Source: Sphingosinicella sp. BN140058 (GTDB lineage Bacteria > Pseudomonadota > Alphaproteobacteria > Sphingomonadales > Sphingomonadaceae). Taken from it: a DNA stretch of 64,000 nt. Of this stretch, positions 36,623-45,889 are shown one piece after another. Within the stretch, counting starts at the first letter, position 1. Each line of letters opens with the position of its first letter. The notes under the pieces are model-generated. The model saw only the letters and a program-made list of their open reading frames with translations, made no database searches and had not been told where the DNA came from. The stretch spans positions 3,171,501 through 3,235,500 of the forward strand of contig NZ_CP035501.1 of assembly GCF_004135585.1 (NCBI RefSeq), read 5' to 3'. A program made the position numbers and the translations under genes.

Positions 36623-37090
36623 ATGTCGCGCGGGTCGTGATGACGCACGTGTGCGGCGCAACGAATCTTGAACCCCCCTCCCAAGATGACTCAACGCCAG
36701 AAGTAGTCGTAGGCCGACGATCGAGGCAAATAACCACGAGCAACCCCTTGGGTTCTACAGTGCTCTCAAGGCAGAATAAGGGTAAGAGGAGCGCCGCATC
36801 TACCTTGCGGATTTGAAGCTTGCCGAGAAGCCTATTTTGAAGGATGCCCTGCTGACCGGCTTATGGAAGATTTAGATGGCTGACCAGAGAACGATCTCAT
36901 GATTCCAGCCGGCGAGACACTGACGGGGTGCGTCACGGCAAATGGAGAACCTGACCGAGGACGCTAGCTGGGGAACATGGGGTGTCGCTCCGATCCGGCT
37001 AGGTACGCCTAACCCGGGGACAAGCTAGGCAGGCATGCCACCAGACCAGCAACTCGCGACATTGTTTTAGCCCCCAGCGCCGCTCGGTAA
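36623..37090. other. Non-coding gap at the start of the AT-richer segment
   Basis: About 470 bp without a supported gene. Frames here are short and have no convincing start or family resemblance. It marks the change from GC-rich flank to lower-GC DNA. No repeat or insertion-sequence end was found by eye. Confidence 0.5.
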
Positions 37091-38071
37091 TCAAGCGACT
37101 TCGATCCCCACCAGGATCAAAGCTGTTCGCTCGACCGCCGGAAGTAGCGCCTCGATGACTTCGTCACCGTCCAAGAACCCTTCATAAATAAGGTCTTTTT
37201 GCCCTGCATGAACAATAGCACACCTGATTTGGTAGATTAAAGCTGCCCCCGTCTCCCACTTCGCCCCTTTTAGCCCATTTTGTTGTGCTTTTCGAAAAAG
37301 AGCTGCAGCAAATCGATTCGTACTTCTCATGGTATCCACCACGGTCCAGCATGCTTCGAACGCATCCTTCTGATTCTCAGCCAGCCCTCTGATCTGGTTC
37401 ATCTCGCTCTTGAGGGCGTCAACTGCCTCTTGCAGTGCATCGCCCGGTTGTGCATCGAAGCGAGTCAGAAGCCTTGCCTTCACGTCAGCGATGAAGCGTG
37501 CCTCTATCATCCGATAAAGCTCCAGAAAGCGAAACTTTAGCGGAGATGTTCGCATAGAATTACCAAAACACGTCAGGCAAGTTTCAGTCAATTTGGTGTC
37601 AACGTCAGTCTGAATGGTAGCCTGGGTACATGACCCAAACAAAATACTTTCACCCGCAAGCGGTCTCCTTACAACTTCCACTAGCTCGCCAAACCTTTTA
37701 GTGACTGAAGGCGATCCAAGCTCAACTATGACGTCTCCTTCCAATATCTTTGCCTGATCGGCCTCTGGCGCAGCTGCTATGGCACGGACAAGCGCAATTT
37801 CCAAAGCCGTCGGCAGAACGCCACTATAATCCGAGGGAATGCTAAACAGCTCGCCTGCGCCGTCCGTTTGATGCGCCACTGACCAATACAACGGCGTCTC
37901 GAAGGCACGCGTGCGCCAGCGTAGCTCCGGCGGCTGATGCTCACCCGTAAGAATTCGGTGCGCCTCAGCTGAAGCCTCCGTCCCCAACTCAAACCTCCCT
38001 AGGCTCAGGGGCCGCGTAGGGTCGACTTCCTCAGCTGATCCGACACCTAGTGCTTTTGCCAGTTGCATCAT
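37091..38071 (-). CDS. HEPN-like protein, second gene of a two-gene operon (putative toxin/RNase)
   Basis: A 326-residue protein of no named family. The C-terminal half is helical and contains SPLKFRFLELYRMIEARF and, near the end, QIRCAIVHAG. The latter is an R-x4-H pair (Arg283, His288) placed like the catalytic motif of HEPN ribonucleases. The N-terminal half has an unassigned alpha/beta part with two CxxC-like cysteines (TCLTCFG). Its ATGATG directly follows the TGA of the upstream gene with no gap. HEPN assignment is inferred from motif and helix pattern only. Confidence 0.65.
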   Translation of the reverse strand: MMQLAKALGVGSAEEVDPTRPLSLGRFELGTEASAEAHRILTGEHQPPELRWRTRAFETPLYWSVAHQTDGAGELFSIPSDYSGVLPTALEIALVRAIAAAPEADQAKILEGDVIVELGSPSVTKRFGELVEVVRRPLAGESILFGSCTQATIQTDVDTKLTETCLTCFGNSMRTSPLKFRFLELYRMIEARFIADVKARLLTRFDAQPGDALQEAVDALKSEMNQIRGLAENQKDAFEACWTVVDTMRSTNRFAAALFRKAQQNGLKGAKWETGAALIYQIRCAIVHAGQKDLIYEGFLDGDEVIEALLPAVERTALILVGIEVA

Positions 38072-39247
38072 TCACATCATGCTCGCAGATTGCGTCCAGC
38101 ATTCTACCATCGGGCTGGTGCCTTCCTGCATGATGTATTCCCGGACAGCTCGAAACACGAGACCCCTAGTCGCCTCGCCAACGTTGCTTCTCTTGGTGTC
38201 AATACTGCGCCGAATCTGATCAAAAGTTTCCACGCCAAGCGCATCAGAAAGATCGCTATTAGTAGTGTCTGCGATCAACCTGTCCATCGCGCCGACCAAT
38301 CTGTCTTGCAGCGTTTCATTCTTATGAGCAAAGCCGATTGCGGCTGCGAAGCCAAGGACAACCGTGTCATTGGCGAAAAACCGGTTTTTCTCCTCGCCCA
38401 AAGCTTTGTCCAAGGCGAGGACCCAAGCCATGAACTGCCTGAAACCATCGCGCTGGTTGCCATCGTTGTCAGAAAGATCGATGCCGAGCGAGTCGAGCGC
38501 CTCGTCGACTACCATCGTTTCAACCACTAAGTTGGTTCTGTCCACATTAGGGCTTCGTTGCATCCAAGCCTGAAAAGCCTGAGCGAGGGTCGACAGGTGA
38601 AACTGACCCGGCTTGACACGGCGTTTATGATCCTTGAGTCGAATGATCTCAATCCCAGGTAAATCCTGGAGATCTTTGGCAAGCCCGCCAGATAGAATGT
38701 CAATTTGGTGCTTCATCGACATCGGTCGTTGCCCAGCATTCAGTAGCAGCATCCGATAGGCCAGCGGGAAGAAGGCTATATTTACCCAGATTTCAAGGCG
38801 AAGAGACCGACTCAAAAATGTCGAACGCTCGGCCTCATCTAGTTCTTCCAAAGTCTGACGTAAAGCGTTAGTGCGCTGCAGACCATCAACGATATCAACG
38901 TGCGAGGAATTGATGCCCCTGAGTTCACCCTCAAGAACGTCAAGGTCCTTTCGAGAAGCCCGCATGAAACCATCATTTGGATCGTACTTCTCTGTCACCG
39001 AAACGTCAACATCTCTAACCGCCAACACAATTGTAGGCAAAATACAGCCCATCTTCAGGTCAGCTCGCAAATTCTTGTAAGGCTTCGACCCTTTGATGAT
39101 GTCACGCTGGATTGCTAGATTCTCTTCAGAACCTTTAGTTTTCTCGAGATACCAATCATAGTCTGCCCGAGCACTCACCATGAAGTTGTTGATCCGATTA
39201 TCATAATCGATGCCCACGACTTCGAATTGCATACCTCGCCCTCGCAT
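38072..39247 (-). CDS. DGQHR/ParB-like protein, first gene of a two-gene operon
   Basis: A 391-residue protein (386 if started at the ATG at 39232, which has AGGGCGAGG upstream). The middle has ILPTIVLAVRDV, then VDGLQRTNALRQTLEEL (~120-135), then LEIWVNIAFFPLAYRMLLLNAGQRPMSMKHQIDIL. That order matches DGQHR-domain proteins such as DndB, although the motif reads DGLQR. It has no membrane segment or signal. The downstream HEPN-like gene is contiguous, implying a stoichiometric pair. Confidence 0.65.
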   Translation of the reverse strand: MRGRGMQFEVVGIDYDNRINNFMVSARADYDWYLEKTKGSEENLAIQRDIIKGSKPYKNLRADLKMGCILPTIVLAVRDVDVSVTEKYDPNDGFMRASRKDLDVLEGELRGINSSHVDIVDGLQRTNALRQTLEELDEAERSTFLSRSLRLEIWVNIAFFPLAYRMLLLNAGQRPMSMKHQIDILSGGLAKDLQDLPGIEIIRLKDHKRRVKPGQFHLSTLAQAFQAWMQRSPNVDRTNLVVETMVVDEALDSLGIDLSDNDGNQRDGFRQFMAWVLALDKALGEEKNRFFANDTVVLGFAAAIGFAHKNETLQDRLVGAMDRLIADTTNSDLSDALGVETFDQIRRSIDTKRSNVGEATRGLVFRAVREYIMQEGTSPMVECWTQSASMM

Positions 39248-39856
39248 ATTCCCTTCGCCAGGTGCGCTCAGGCACGCACGCAGCCGCCAAGATGGTTTAG
39301 CCCACTACGGGCCTCTCGTCACTCGCTCTCGACTTCAAATCGAAGCCGGAATCAAGATGGTTACGGCGTAATCAGTTCCTGCGCGCTGTTGGACGCTCAC
39401 CCGGCCGGCGGCCGGGTTGAGCATGGTTCTCTGGGCCTCCAAACTTCTACAACGCTTCTCAGCCGCTCGGTGCTCCCGCAGCCTATGCGGCCTTGTTAAT
39501 CGTTGCCGTTTGTTGCTTCAAACGGCGTGAGGCATCGCACACGGCTTCGCTGTTGTGATATACCTCGATGGTCGCGGCTTGGCACGCCGTTGGATCGGCC
39601 GGCATTGGACCTGTCACTGGCGCGACAGCCGGGAACGGTTGCCCTTGCCATGTTCGGGGGCCGCGTCTTCTATCATGCTCTCAACTGCACCGATCAAGCC
39701 TAGCTGGAAGGAGATTGGCGGTGTGGCGGTGCCAACCGAAGGAACGATCGTTCAACGCCAAAATGGGTGCGGTGTCCGCTGAGGCGACGTCGGTGAACCG
39801 CAATGTCTTAAGGGCGATCGACGGGGGCGAGCTGGCCCCGCCAGAGCGACTCCGCG
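39248..39856. other. Non-coding region upstream of the two-gene operon
   Basis: About 600 bp with no supported gene. Frames such as the one from 39555 have no family resemblance. The stretch should hold the operon's promoter near 39250-39320. It also includes GGCCGGCGGCC-type palindromic sequence near 39400, and it borders a decayed transposase. Confidence 0.4.
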
Positions 39857-40230
39857 CTACGTCAAAGCCTCGTTGAGTTCATCCGGAATCTCGGCTGAAG
39901 CGAGTTTGGCGAGAGCGAGGTAGTAGCGTCTAGCTTCTCGTATTGGGTGCGACGACTCGCAAATTGCTTGAGCTTGTTGAAGGTATCCTCGACGAGGTTC
40001 CGGTTCTTGCAGGGGAAGGCGCAAAACGCCGGGCTGTCGCTGCGATTTGGCAGGGGTAGGATGTTCGCCCAGGCGCCGCGCTCGTCGAGCTTTTGGCGCA
40101 CTGTGTTCCTGTTATAACCGCCCGATCGGTGAGCAGGATTTGCCCCTTGCTGATCCCGTCAAGCATGTCAGCGGCCCTGCGACCGGAATGCGGCGCCGCC
40201 GCCAAACGGCGCCGAATAGCATTTCTCAAC
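39857..40230 (-). pseudogene. Remnant of an IS5-family transposase (C-terminal part, frameshifted)
   Basis: Three successive minus-strand frames give pieces of one DDE transposase: GRRAADMLDGISKGQILLTDRA, then RQKLDERGAWANI...NRSDSPAFCAFPCKNRNLVEDTFNKLKQF, then RYYLALAKLASAEIPDELNEALT before a TAG at 39857. Two frame changes are needed to join them and the N-terminal half is missing. GAWANI...RNLVE.FFNKLK is the usual IS5-group end of the catalytic domain. It marks past mobility in this segment. Confidence 0.75.
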
Positions 40231-40547
40231 CGAGGAATTCACAAACGAAGGTGGTGGCGCTATATGCGCCACCACCAGTATGTGGATCCTACCCTTATTG
40301 GCTCACCTTGAAGCCGCCGACCTTGGCCGGGGTTCGGCGGCTTCTCTCGTTCTACCTCGCCGCGTCCGTGAGCGTGACGACGGCTAGGGCGACCCTCCTA
40401 ATGATCATGCTTCACCTCCGCTCGCTTCAATGCGCCCGACTCGACATGGCTGTCAACGTGTTTTCTCCCTTTTCTACCCTTTAATCGCGTTCTATTGCTT
40501 TGATACGCGTACAATGGTAGCGATTAATCGAAAGAGGAGAGAGAACC

Positions 40548-41300
40548 ATGAAGCCGCTGAAGGTGCTCCGGAGCCCACGGTACCCGGTGATCAGCCTGCC
40601 CGAGGCCATCGACCGAGTGGCGAAGGTCTACGCGGCCGACCATCGCAATAAGATTCCAAAGGCTCTCGTTGCCGAGCACATGGGCTACCAAGGGCTGAAC
40701 GGGAAATCGCTTGGTATCATTTCTGCTATAGCGAAGTACGGCCTTCTAGAAGGCGGTGTGAACTCGATGTGGGTCACGCCCTTGGCTGTAGATATCCTAG
40801 AGCGGGAGTCGAGCGACCCTGAGCGTCTCCAAGCTCTGCGTACCGCTGCGGGGAACGTGGAGCTGTACAACGATATCGATGAGCAATTTAGCGGGAAAGT
40901 GAGCGATCAGGCCATTCGCTCTTATCTGATTACTAAGCGCAGCTTTTTACCCGAGTCTGCGGAGCGTTTAATCCGCTCCTATCGAGAAACGAAGGAGCTG
41001 GTAGAGGGCCTTCCGCGGGAGGGCGAGCCCAGCTTCAACGAGCCGGAGCCAGGGACCATGGCACCAGATACTTCGGCGCCGGTTCTTTCTGCCAACCTGC
41101 ACCCAGATTGGAGCAAGGTCACTGTGGTGCCTCCAGAGGCAGTGTTTGGAGCTGGCCAACGGCGTGCTGTTTTCGATCTCAGCGAAGGCGAAGTCGTCAT
41201 TACTTACCCTGCAGACCTCTCGCCGGAGAGCGTGAGCGATCTGCAGGATTATCTAGCGGTGTTCATGAAGAAAGCTCGGCGCGAAGCCGGCATCCGGTAA
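40548..41300 (+). CDS. Hypothetical protein with winged-helix-like N-terminus (DUF5343-like)
   Basis: A 250-residue protein. The N-terminal ~90 residues (YPVISLPEAIDRVAKVY; VAEHMGYQGLNGKSLGIISAIAKYGLLEGGVNSMWVTPLAVDIL) look like the winged-helix repeat of DUF5343-type proteins. The C-terminal part (VFDLSEGEVVITYPADLSPESVSDLQDYLAVFMKKA) is a strand-helix unit. It has a strong GAGGAGAGAG site and a TACAAT-like -10 upstream (near 40510). The function is unknown. Base composition is lower-GC than the flanks. Confidence 0.65.
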   Translation: MKPLKVLRSPRYPVISLPEAIDRVAKVYAADHRNKIPKALVAEHMGYQGLNGKSLGIISAIAKYGLLEGGVNSMWVTPLAVDILERESSDPERLQALRTAAGNVELYNDIDEQFSGKVSDQAIRSYLITKRSFLPESAERLIRSYRETKELVEGLPREGEPSFNEPEPGTMAPDTSAPVLSANLHPDWSKVTVVPPEAVFGAGQRRAVFDLSEGEVVITYPADLSPESVSDLQDYLAVFMKKARREAGIR

Positions 41301-41576
41301 GAATGCCACGCAAAGCCGCGCCGTGCTTGCGCCTCACGTCACCCACATTCAGGGCCCGCATCGGGCAGCTGGCAAATTATGCGACTGACGCTGAGATCGT
41401 CTCGCGTGTGCAGCTGACCGGTCGCTCACGACATACCAGATCGGAGGCAGGCGATCTGAACATTTACCCTTGGAAGCGGATGTTACGCTTGTATGCATAG
41501 GCAGCCCTTCCGCGCGATAAAGCCGCAGGGCGGACGGACTTAAGTTGAGTTTGTCACGCCAAGCAGGAGAATGCTG

Positions 41577-42041
41577 ATGGCATTGGACGCGCTGCGGGAG
41601 CTCAAGCAAGCCCTGCTGGACACCTATGGTGGCTTCGCTGACGGCCGAATCAAGAAAATCGACGTCGGTGATCGGTTCATTGTGGACAAGCGCACGCTGA
41701 ACGACATCGCCGCCGATAGCAACGTGTATGGCTGGTTCTGCTCGATGTTCCTTGAGGTGAAGCAATCGGAAGAAGTGATCCTCACCATGCTCAACATTCC
41801 TGAAAGCGCAGCCGTTCGCGCATGGCTCGACCGCTACGGCGAGCCATTTGCGCGTTACGGGTTCAAGACCAGGGTCGCTCGTGGTGAGCAGGGCCGGCTG
41901 ATCGAGCTTGCCGAGCTGATCGAGGCGATTACCGCACCTGGAAACCGGTACGACGTCAAGCACTACAAATATTCAGTTCCGCGCGTCGTGGATGCGCTTC
42001 ACACGCTCCAAGCTGCGCTGACCAAGGGCTGGTCGGCGTAA
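41577..42041 (+). CDS. Hypothetical protein
   Basis: A 154-residue protein, mainly helical (MALDALRELKQALLDTYGGFADGRIKKIDVGDRFIVDKRTLNDIAADSN...). No signal peptide, membrane segment or family was recognised. The ATG at 41577 is favoured because AGGAGA is correctly spaced from it; the ATG at 41571 is too close. It follows the DUF5343-like gene by 276 bp, a gap in which only a doubtful 65-codon frame (41303-41500) exists. Confidence 0.55.
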   Translation: MALDALRELKQALLDTYGGFADGRIKKIDVGDRFIVDKRTLNDIAADSNVYGWFCSMFLEVKQSEEVILTMLNIPESAAVRAWLDRYGEPFARYGFKTRVARGEQGRLIELAELIEAITAPGNRYDVKHYKYSVPRVVDALHTLQAALTKGWSA

Positions 42042-42404
42042 CGGTTAACCTGGTATCGCCCCTTTTGGCGGATGATCCCCCACTTACCTGGGGACGTACG
42101 ATCAGCCGCCTGCTCCGCATGCCCAAATAGGAGGCGCTGTCACATCGACCATCTCCTGGCGCGTTACGCCGTCGAGTATGCCTATTCTGATGATCCCGCA
42201 CCCTTGATCAGGTGCTGCGCTGGCGTTTCTGGTCATGGTTGAATTTGTTCGCGCCTCGGCATGTGCACCCGCCCGGAGGTCGCCCTGTCTACGAGTGCTT
42301 ATGGCAGCAGCGGCCGGTCGCCGCGATCGACGGAACGGCAGTTATCGGCCAAATCTCGCCGGTGCTTGATCCTCTTGTTCATCCTTAGCCAGTTACCCTG
42401 CTAA
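42042..42404. other. Non-coding gap with two similar GATGATCCC motifs
   Basis: No gene is supported. GATGATCCCCCAC (42071) and GATGATCCCGCAC (42189) recur in the same orientation 118 bp apart, like degenerate ends of a mobile element. No transposase fragment could be identified between them. Confidence 0.3.
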
Positions 42405-42467
42405 CCGACTCAAATACCCTTACAGCTATCCTCCGCGGGTGGCCTCGACAGCTCCATCGAACCCGCG

Positions 42468-42917
42468 TTGCGGCCCCTGCCGTTTGACGCGGCGCGTGAT
42501 GCAGTGACTCTGTGGCGCGGGCGGGGCCTGGATCTGTTCGCGCGTAGCGAGGTTGGGGTCACCGAGATGCTGTTGGTCCTGGCGGCGGTCGACACGCGCG
42601 GGGCGTCGATCAAGCTGCCGCACCTCGGCGGCCGGCGTTACGACGCGTTGGCGAAGGCGATCGAGTCGGGAGGCGCGTTCGGGGAGGAGGGGAAGGCGGC
42701 GGCTGGCCCGCTGGCGACCTTTCGCCAGCATAATCGCCTTCGCTCTGCGATCACGCACGAAACCTTCGCCGTCTCGCTCGACAAGCGCGGTCGCTGGCAT
42801 CTGATCGTGCGGGTGCTTGCGCTTACCTCCGGCTCCGAAGCCCGCGATGTTCTTGTGCTGCAAGAGAAAGAGGCTGAAGCGATGATGGCGAAGGTCGCGC
42901 AGTGCGAGTCGTCTTGA
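42468..42917 (+). CDS. Hypothetical protein, possibly 5'-truncated
   Basis: The frame is open from 42405 to 42917 but has no ATG or GTG near its start; the first usable codon is TTG at 42468 without a clear ribosome-binding site. The product (DAARDAVTLWRGRGLDLFARSEVGVTEMLLVLAAVDTRG...; terminal VLQEKEAEAMMAKVAQ) looks genuinely coding and has GC-rich codon use like the flanks. Either it starts at TTG or its 5' end was lost in a rearrangement. The family is unknown. Confidence 0.5.
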   Translation: MRPLPFDAARDAVTLWRGRGLDLFARSEVGVTEMLLVLAAVDTRGASIKLPHLGGRRYDALAKAIESGGAFGEEGKAAAGPLATFRQHNRLRSAITHETFAVSLDKRGRWHLIVRVLALTSGSEARDVLVLQEKEAEAMMAKVAQCESS

Positions 42918-43069
42918 ATCGGTGCTCGGTTAGCTTCGCACGCCATTCGCGGCCGCTTGAGCGGCTCACTTTCTTTCCCGCTGCGACACGGCCGGCCGCT
43001 CGTGACTCCCTGCTGCCAGCACGGTGTCAGCAGGCCGGCGCTACAGGCCCGGCACGCACACCCCAGCCG

Positions 43070-43479
43070 ATGGACACCAAGATGAGATTCGCGTCTACTC
43101 GCCTGATTGCCGCCGACATGCGCGCGATGGTCGCCTCTACGAAATGGTGACCGGCCAGGCCGCGGAGTGGCTGGGGCCGCAATTCGCTGAGATCGTCACG
43201 TCTGCGGCGACCCTGGCGATCGGCAGCGCCGAGACCGTGGCGGCGTTCAGCGTCGGCAGCGCCGAGCCGGGCGCGAACCGGACGGCGATCCCGGAGTTCA
43301 TGGTTGAGGATGTGGATGCCGTGTTCGAGCGGTTGAAGGACAAGGCCGAGCTGGTGCACGAACCCAAGCTGCTGCCGTGGGGCAATCGTGCCGTTCAGTT
43401 CCGCGATCCCGAAGGGACCGTGGTCAGCCTGTTCACGCCCGTCACCGAGGCTGCGAAAGCGCGCTTCGGGTCTCGCTGA
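43070..43479 (+). pseudogene. VOC/glyoxalase-like protein with a single-base frameshift
   Basis: MDTKMRFASTRLIAADMRAMVA from 43070 ends at a TGA (43147-43149). The +1 frame continues with YEMVTGQAAEWLGPQFAEIVT...IPEFMVEDVDAVFERLKDKAELVHEP...VQFRDPEGTVVSLFTP, a full VOC domain. Inserting one T near 43135 (GCC TTC TAC) restores a continuous ~137-residue protein. It is therefore a one-base deletion, or a sequencing error. An intact version would be a metal-dependent glyoxalase/dioxygenase-type protein of unknown substrate. Confidence 0.8.
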
Positions 43480-43710
43480 TCGCCTTCCGGCGATTGCAGC
43501 CGGGGGCGGGCTGGGGCCCCTTGTCGCGTTGTCGTAGGCTGGCGAGGAGCGTTGCTCCGCCTGATCCGTGCCGAGGGTAAACGATGCCCCCGACGCTTGG
43601 CGCTTTCTGCCAATCGAATGGCGGGAAGCGCCAATGCTGCCGGGCGGCCGTCCGCCTAAACCGACTTCACCGGGCCGGCCCTATCGGCCCCCGGCGATGG
43701 AGTCAGACAC

Positions 43711-44679
43711 ATGAACAATCTCATCAAGGACGCACTGCTGATCCCCGTCAGCGCGCCGCGCCAGACCATCTCGATCAACCCGGTGGTGCTCGAGGTCGAG
43801 GGACGCCCGATCCCGCTCGAACTGCGCATCACGGCGCCCGCCACCGGCGAAAGGCTGCCGATCATCCTGCTGTCGCATGGCCATGGGCCCTCGCTCTATC
43901 TGCCGTCGACGGACGGCTACGGGCCGCTGGTGAGCTTCTACGCCGAACACGGCTTCGTGGTGATCCAGCCGACCCACCTCAATTCGAAGGTCGCGGGCCT
44001 CCCCGCCGACGCTCCGGGCGGCCCGCTGTTCTGGCGCTCGCGGGTCGAGGACATGGTCGCGATCCTCGACCAGCTCGACGCGATCGAGGCGGCGGTGCCG
44101 GCGATCGCCGGACGCCTCGATCGCGACCGCATCGCCGTGGTCGGCCACTCGATGGGCGGCCAGACCGCGGGCCTGCTGCTCGGCGCGCGGCTGACCGATC
44201 CGAACGACCCGGACGCACAGAATGTCGACCTGCGCGAGCCGCGGATCGCGGCGGGGATCATGCTGACCGCGCCGGGCAATGGCGGGGCGTCGCTGAGCGA
44301 AATGGCGGCGAGCCGCTACACCTTCTTCAACCCGGATTTCTCGTATTTGGCGACGCCGACCCTGGTCGTCGTCGGCGACGAGGACGCCTCCGAGCACCTC
44401 ACCGTCCGTGGGCCGGCCTGGCATGAAGACGCCTTTCGCGACGGCCCGAGCGCCGAGGCGCTGCTGACCATGATCGGCGGCAAGCACGGGCTCGGCGGCA
44501 TCGCGGGCTACGATGCCCGGGAAACCGACGACGAGGATCCGGAAAGGATGGAGATCGCGCTGCGGATGACCTGGGCCTATCTGCGCTCGGCCTTGTACGA
44601 AGGGGACGGATCCTGGCAGGCGGCGACGCAGGCGCTCGCCGCTTATTGCCCGGGCCATGCCCATGTGGAGGTCAAGTGA
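43711..44679 (+). CDS. Chlorophyllase-like alpha/beta hydrolase
   Basis: A 322-residue protein without a signal peptide. Alpha/beta hydrolase marks are LPIILLSHGHGPS (oxyanion region), VVGHSMGGQTAGLLLGARL (nucleophile Ser), LVVVGDEDASEHL (acid) and GGKHGLGG (His). The overall pattern resembles chlorophyllase/dienelactone-hydrolase-like enzymes often annotated as predicted dienelactone hydrolases. It is followed on the same strand by an AraC regulator, a plausible functional pair. GGAG precedes the ATG. Confidence 0.82.
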   Translation: MNNLIKDALLIPVSAPRQTISINPVVLEVEGRPIPLELRITAPATGERLPIILLSHGHGPSLYLPSTDGYGPLVSFYAEHGFVVIQPTHLNSKVAGLPADAPGGPLFWRSRVEDMVAILDQLDAIEAAVPAIAGRLDRDRIAVVGHSMGGQTAGLLLGARLTDPNDPDAQNVDLREPRIAAGIMLTAPGNGGASLSEMAASRYTFFNPDFSYLATPTLVVVGDEDASEHLTVRGPAWHEDAFRDGPSAEALLTMIGGKHGLGGIAGYDARETDDEDPERMEIALRMTWAYLRSALYEGDGSWQAATQALAAYCPGHAHVEVK

Positions 44680-44779
44680 CCTGAACACCGCGATGCGCCG
44701 CAGGCCGGATCCGCCCGGTCTGCGGCGCGGCGCCCCACGCGCGGCGCGGCGGCCTTGACCGGCGACCCGCTCTCTCCCG

Positions 44780-45811
44780 ATGGTGCCCGACATGACCAAC
44801 AGCCTTCCCGACAAGTGCCGCCTGCAGCCGTCCTTCTGGTCGGCGCTGGAGGCGACCGGCCTCAGCCCGGTGGCGGTGCTGCGCCAGGCCCGCCTGCCGT
44901 TGACGCTGCACCTCGATACCAGCCGCTTCGTCAGCACCGCGCAATTGTTCGCTTTGTGGACCGCGATGGCGGAGCTTGCCGCGGATCCGGACTATTGGCT
45001 CCGCTTCGTCGAGGCGACGGATGCGGTCGGGCACCAGCCGATGTTCGTTGCGGCCTGCTACGCGTCCGATTTCCGCGACGGAATCCGCCGCATCGCGCGG
45101 TTCAAGCAATTCACCATGCCGGAGCGGATCACGGCCGAAGAGCGCGGAGACGAGGTCCATATCGCCAAGCACTGGCTCTACGCCGAGACTGCCGAGCCGG
45201 ACCTGTCGGTCGACATCAGCTTCGGTTTCATGCTGTCGCTGGGACGCCGCGGCACCGGCCAGAGGCTGACTCCCTTGCGGGTGGAGCTGACCCGGAGCGG
45301 CGCGCCGACCAAGGGACAGGAGGAATTTTTCGGCTGCCCGATCGTGTTCGGATGCGCGCGCGACACGCTGGTGCTCAAAGCCTCCGATCTCGATCGTCCC
45401 TTTCCCGGCCATAATGAAGAGCTGATCGCGATCATCACCCCGGCGCTGGAGGACGCGTTCGGCCGGCTGCGGCCGCGCAGCTCCTTCTCCGAGCAGGTCA
45501 AGGCGGTGCTGAAGCGCGGCTTCGCCAGCGGGCGCCCGGAGGTCGCCGCGGTGGCGCGGGACCTGGGGACGAGCGAACGCACCTTGCAGCGGCGGATCAC
45601 CGACGAAGGGGGCAGCTTCCGCGCGCTGGTCCAGGAAGCGCGGCAGGAACTGGGCCGCAAATTGCTCTCGGAGCCCTCGGCAGACATCGCGGAGGTCGCC
45701 TGCATCCTCGGCTTTCAGGACATCACCTCCTTCTACCGGGCGTTCCGCAGCTGGGAGGGCGTCACTCCGCAGGCCTGGCGGAGCCGCAACGCCGCGATCC
45801 AGCCGGGCTGA
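44780..45811 (+). CDS. AraC family transcriptional regulator (Arabinose_bd/OruR type)
   Basis: A 343-residue regulator (339 if begun at the ATG at 44792; neither start has a strong ribosome-binding site). The N-terminal ~200 residues form an AraC-family ligand domain of the OruR/MmsR kind (VLRQARLPLTLHLDTSRFVSTAQLFALWTAMAEL). The C-terminal HTH has AVARDLGTSERTLQRRITDEGGSFRALVQEARQELGRKLL and VACILGFQDITSFYRAFRSWEGVTPQAWR. It lies 100 bp after the hydrolase gene and probably controls it. Confidence 0.87.
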   Translation: MVPDMTNSLPDKCRLQPSFWSALEATGLSPVAVLRQARLPLTLHLDTSRFVSTAQLFALWTAMAELAADPDYWLRFVEATDAVGHQPMFVAACYASDFRDGIRRIARFKQFTMPERITAEERGDEVHIAKHWLYAETAEPDLSVDISFGFMLSLGRRGTGQRLTPLRVELTRSGAPTKGQEEFFGCPIVFGCARDTLVLKASDLDRPFPGHNEELIAIITPALEDAFGRLRPRSSFSEQVKAVLKRGFASGRPEVAAVARDLGTSERTLQRRITDEGGSFRALVQEARQELGRKLLSEPSADIAEVACILGFQDITSFYRAFRSWEGVTPQAWRSRNAAIQPG

Positions 45812-45889
45812 GGCGAGCAGGCCCACGGAGCAAGGCGCCGCGCTGCCGCCGAACCGGCTATAGAAACGCCCCACAGTGGGCAAAGCGGG

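Noticed and set aside
36607..36816. 69-codon frame after the HNH gene
   Set aside because: No ribosome-binding site, no family likeness, and it overlaps the HNH 3' end.
41303..41500. 65-codon frame MPRKAAPC...
   Set aside because: Composition does not look coding and there is no start signal; left as non-coding.
42042..42404. Complete insertion sequence suggested by the two GATGATCCC motifs
   Set aside because: The motifs are in direct, not inverted, orientation and no transposase remnant lies between them.
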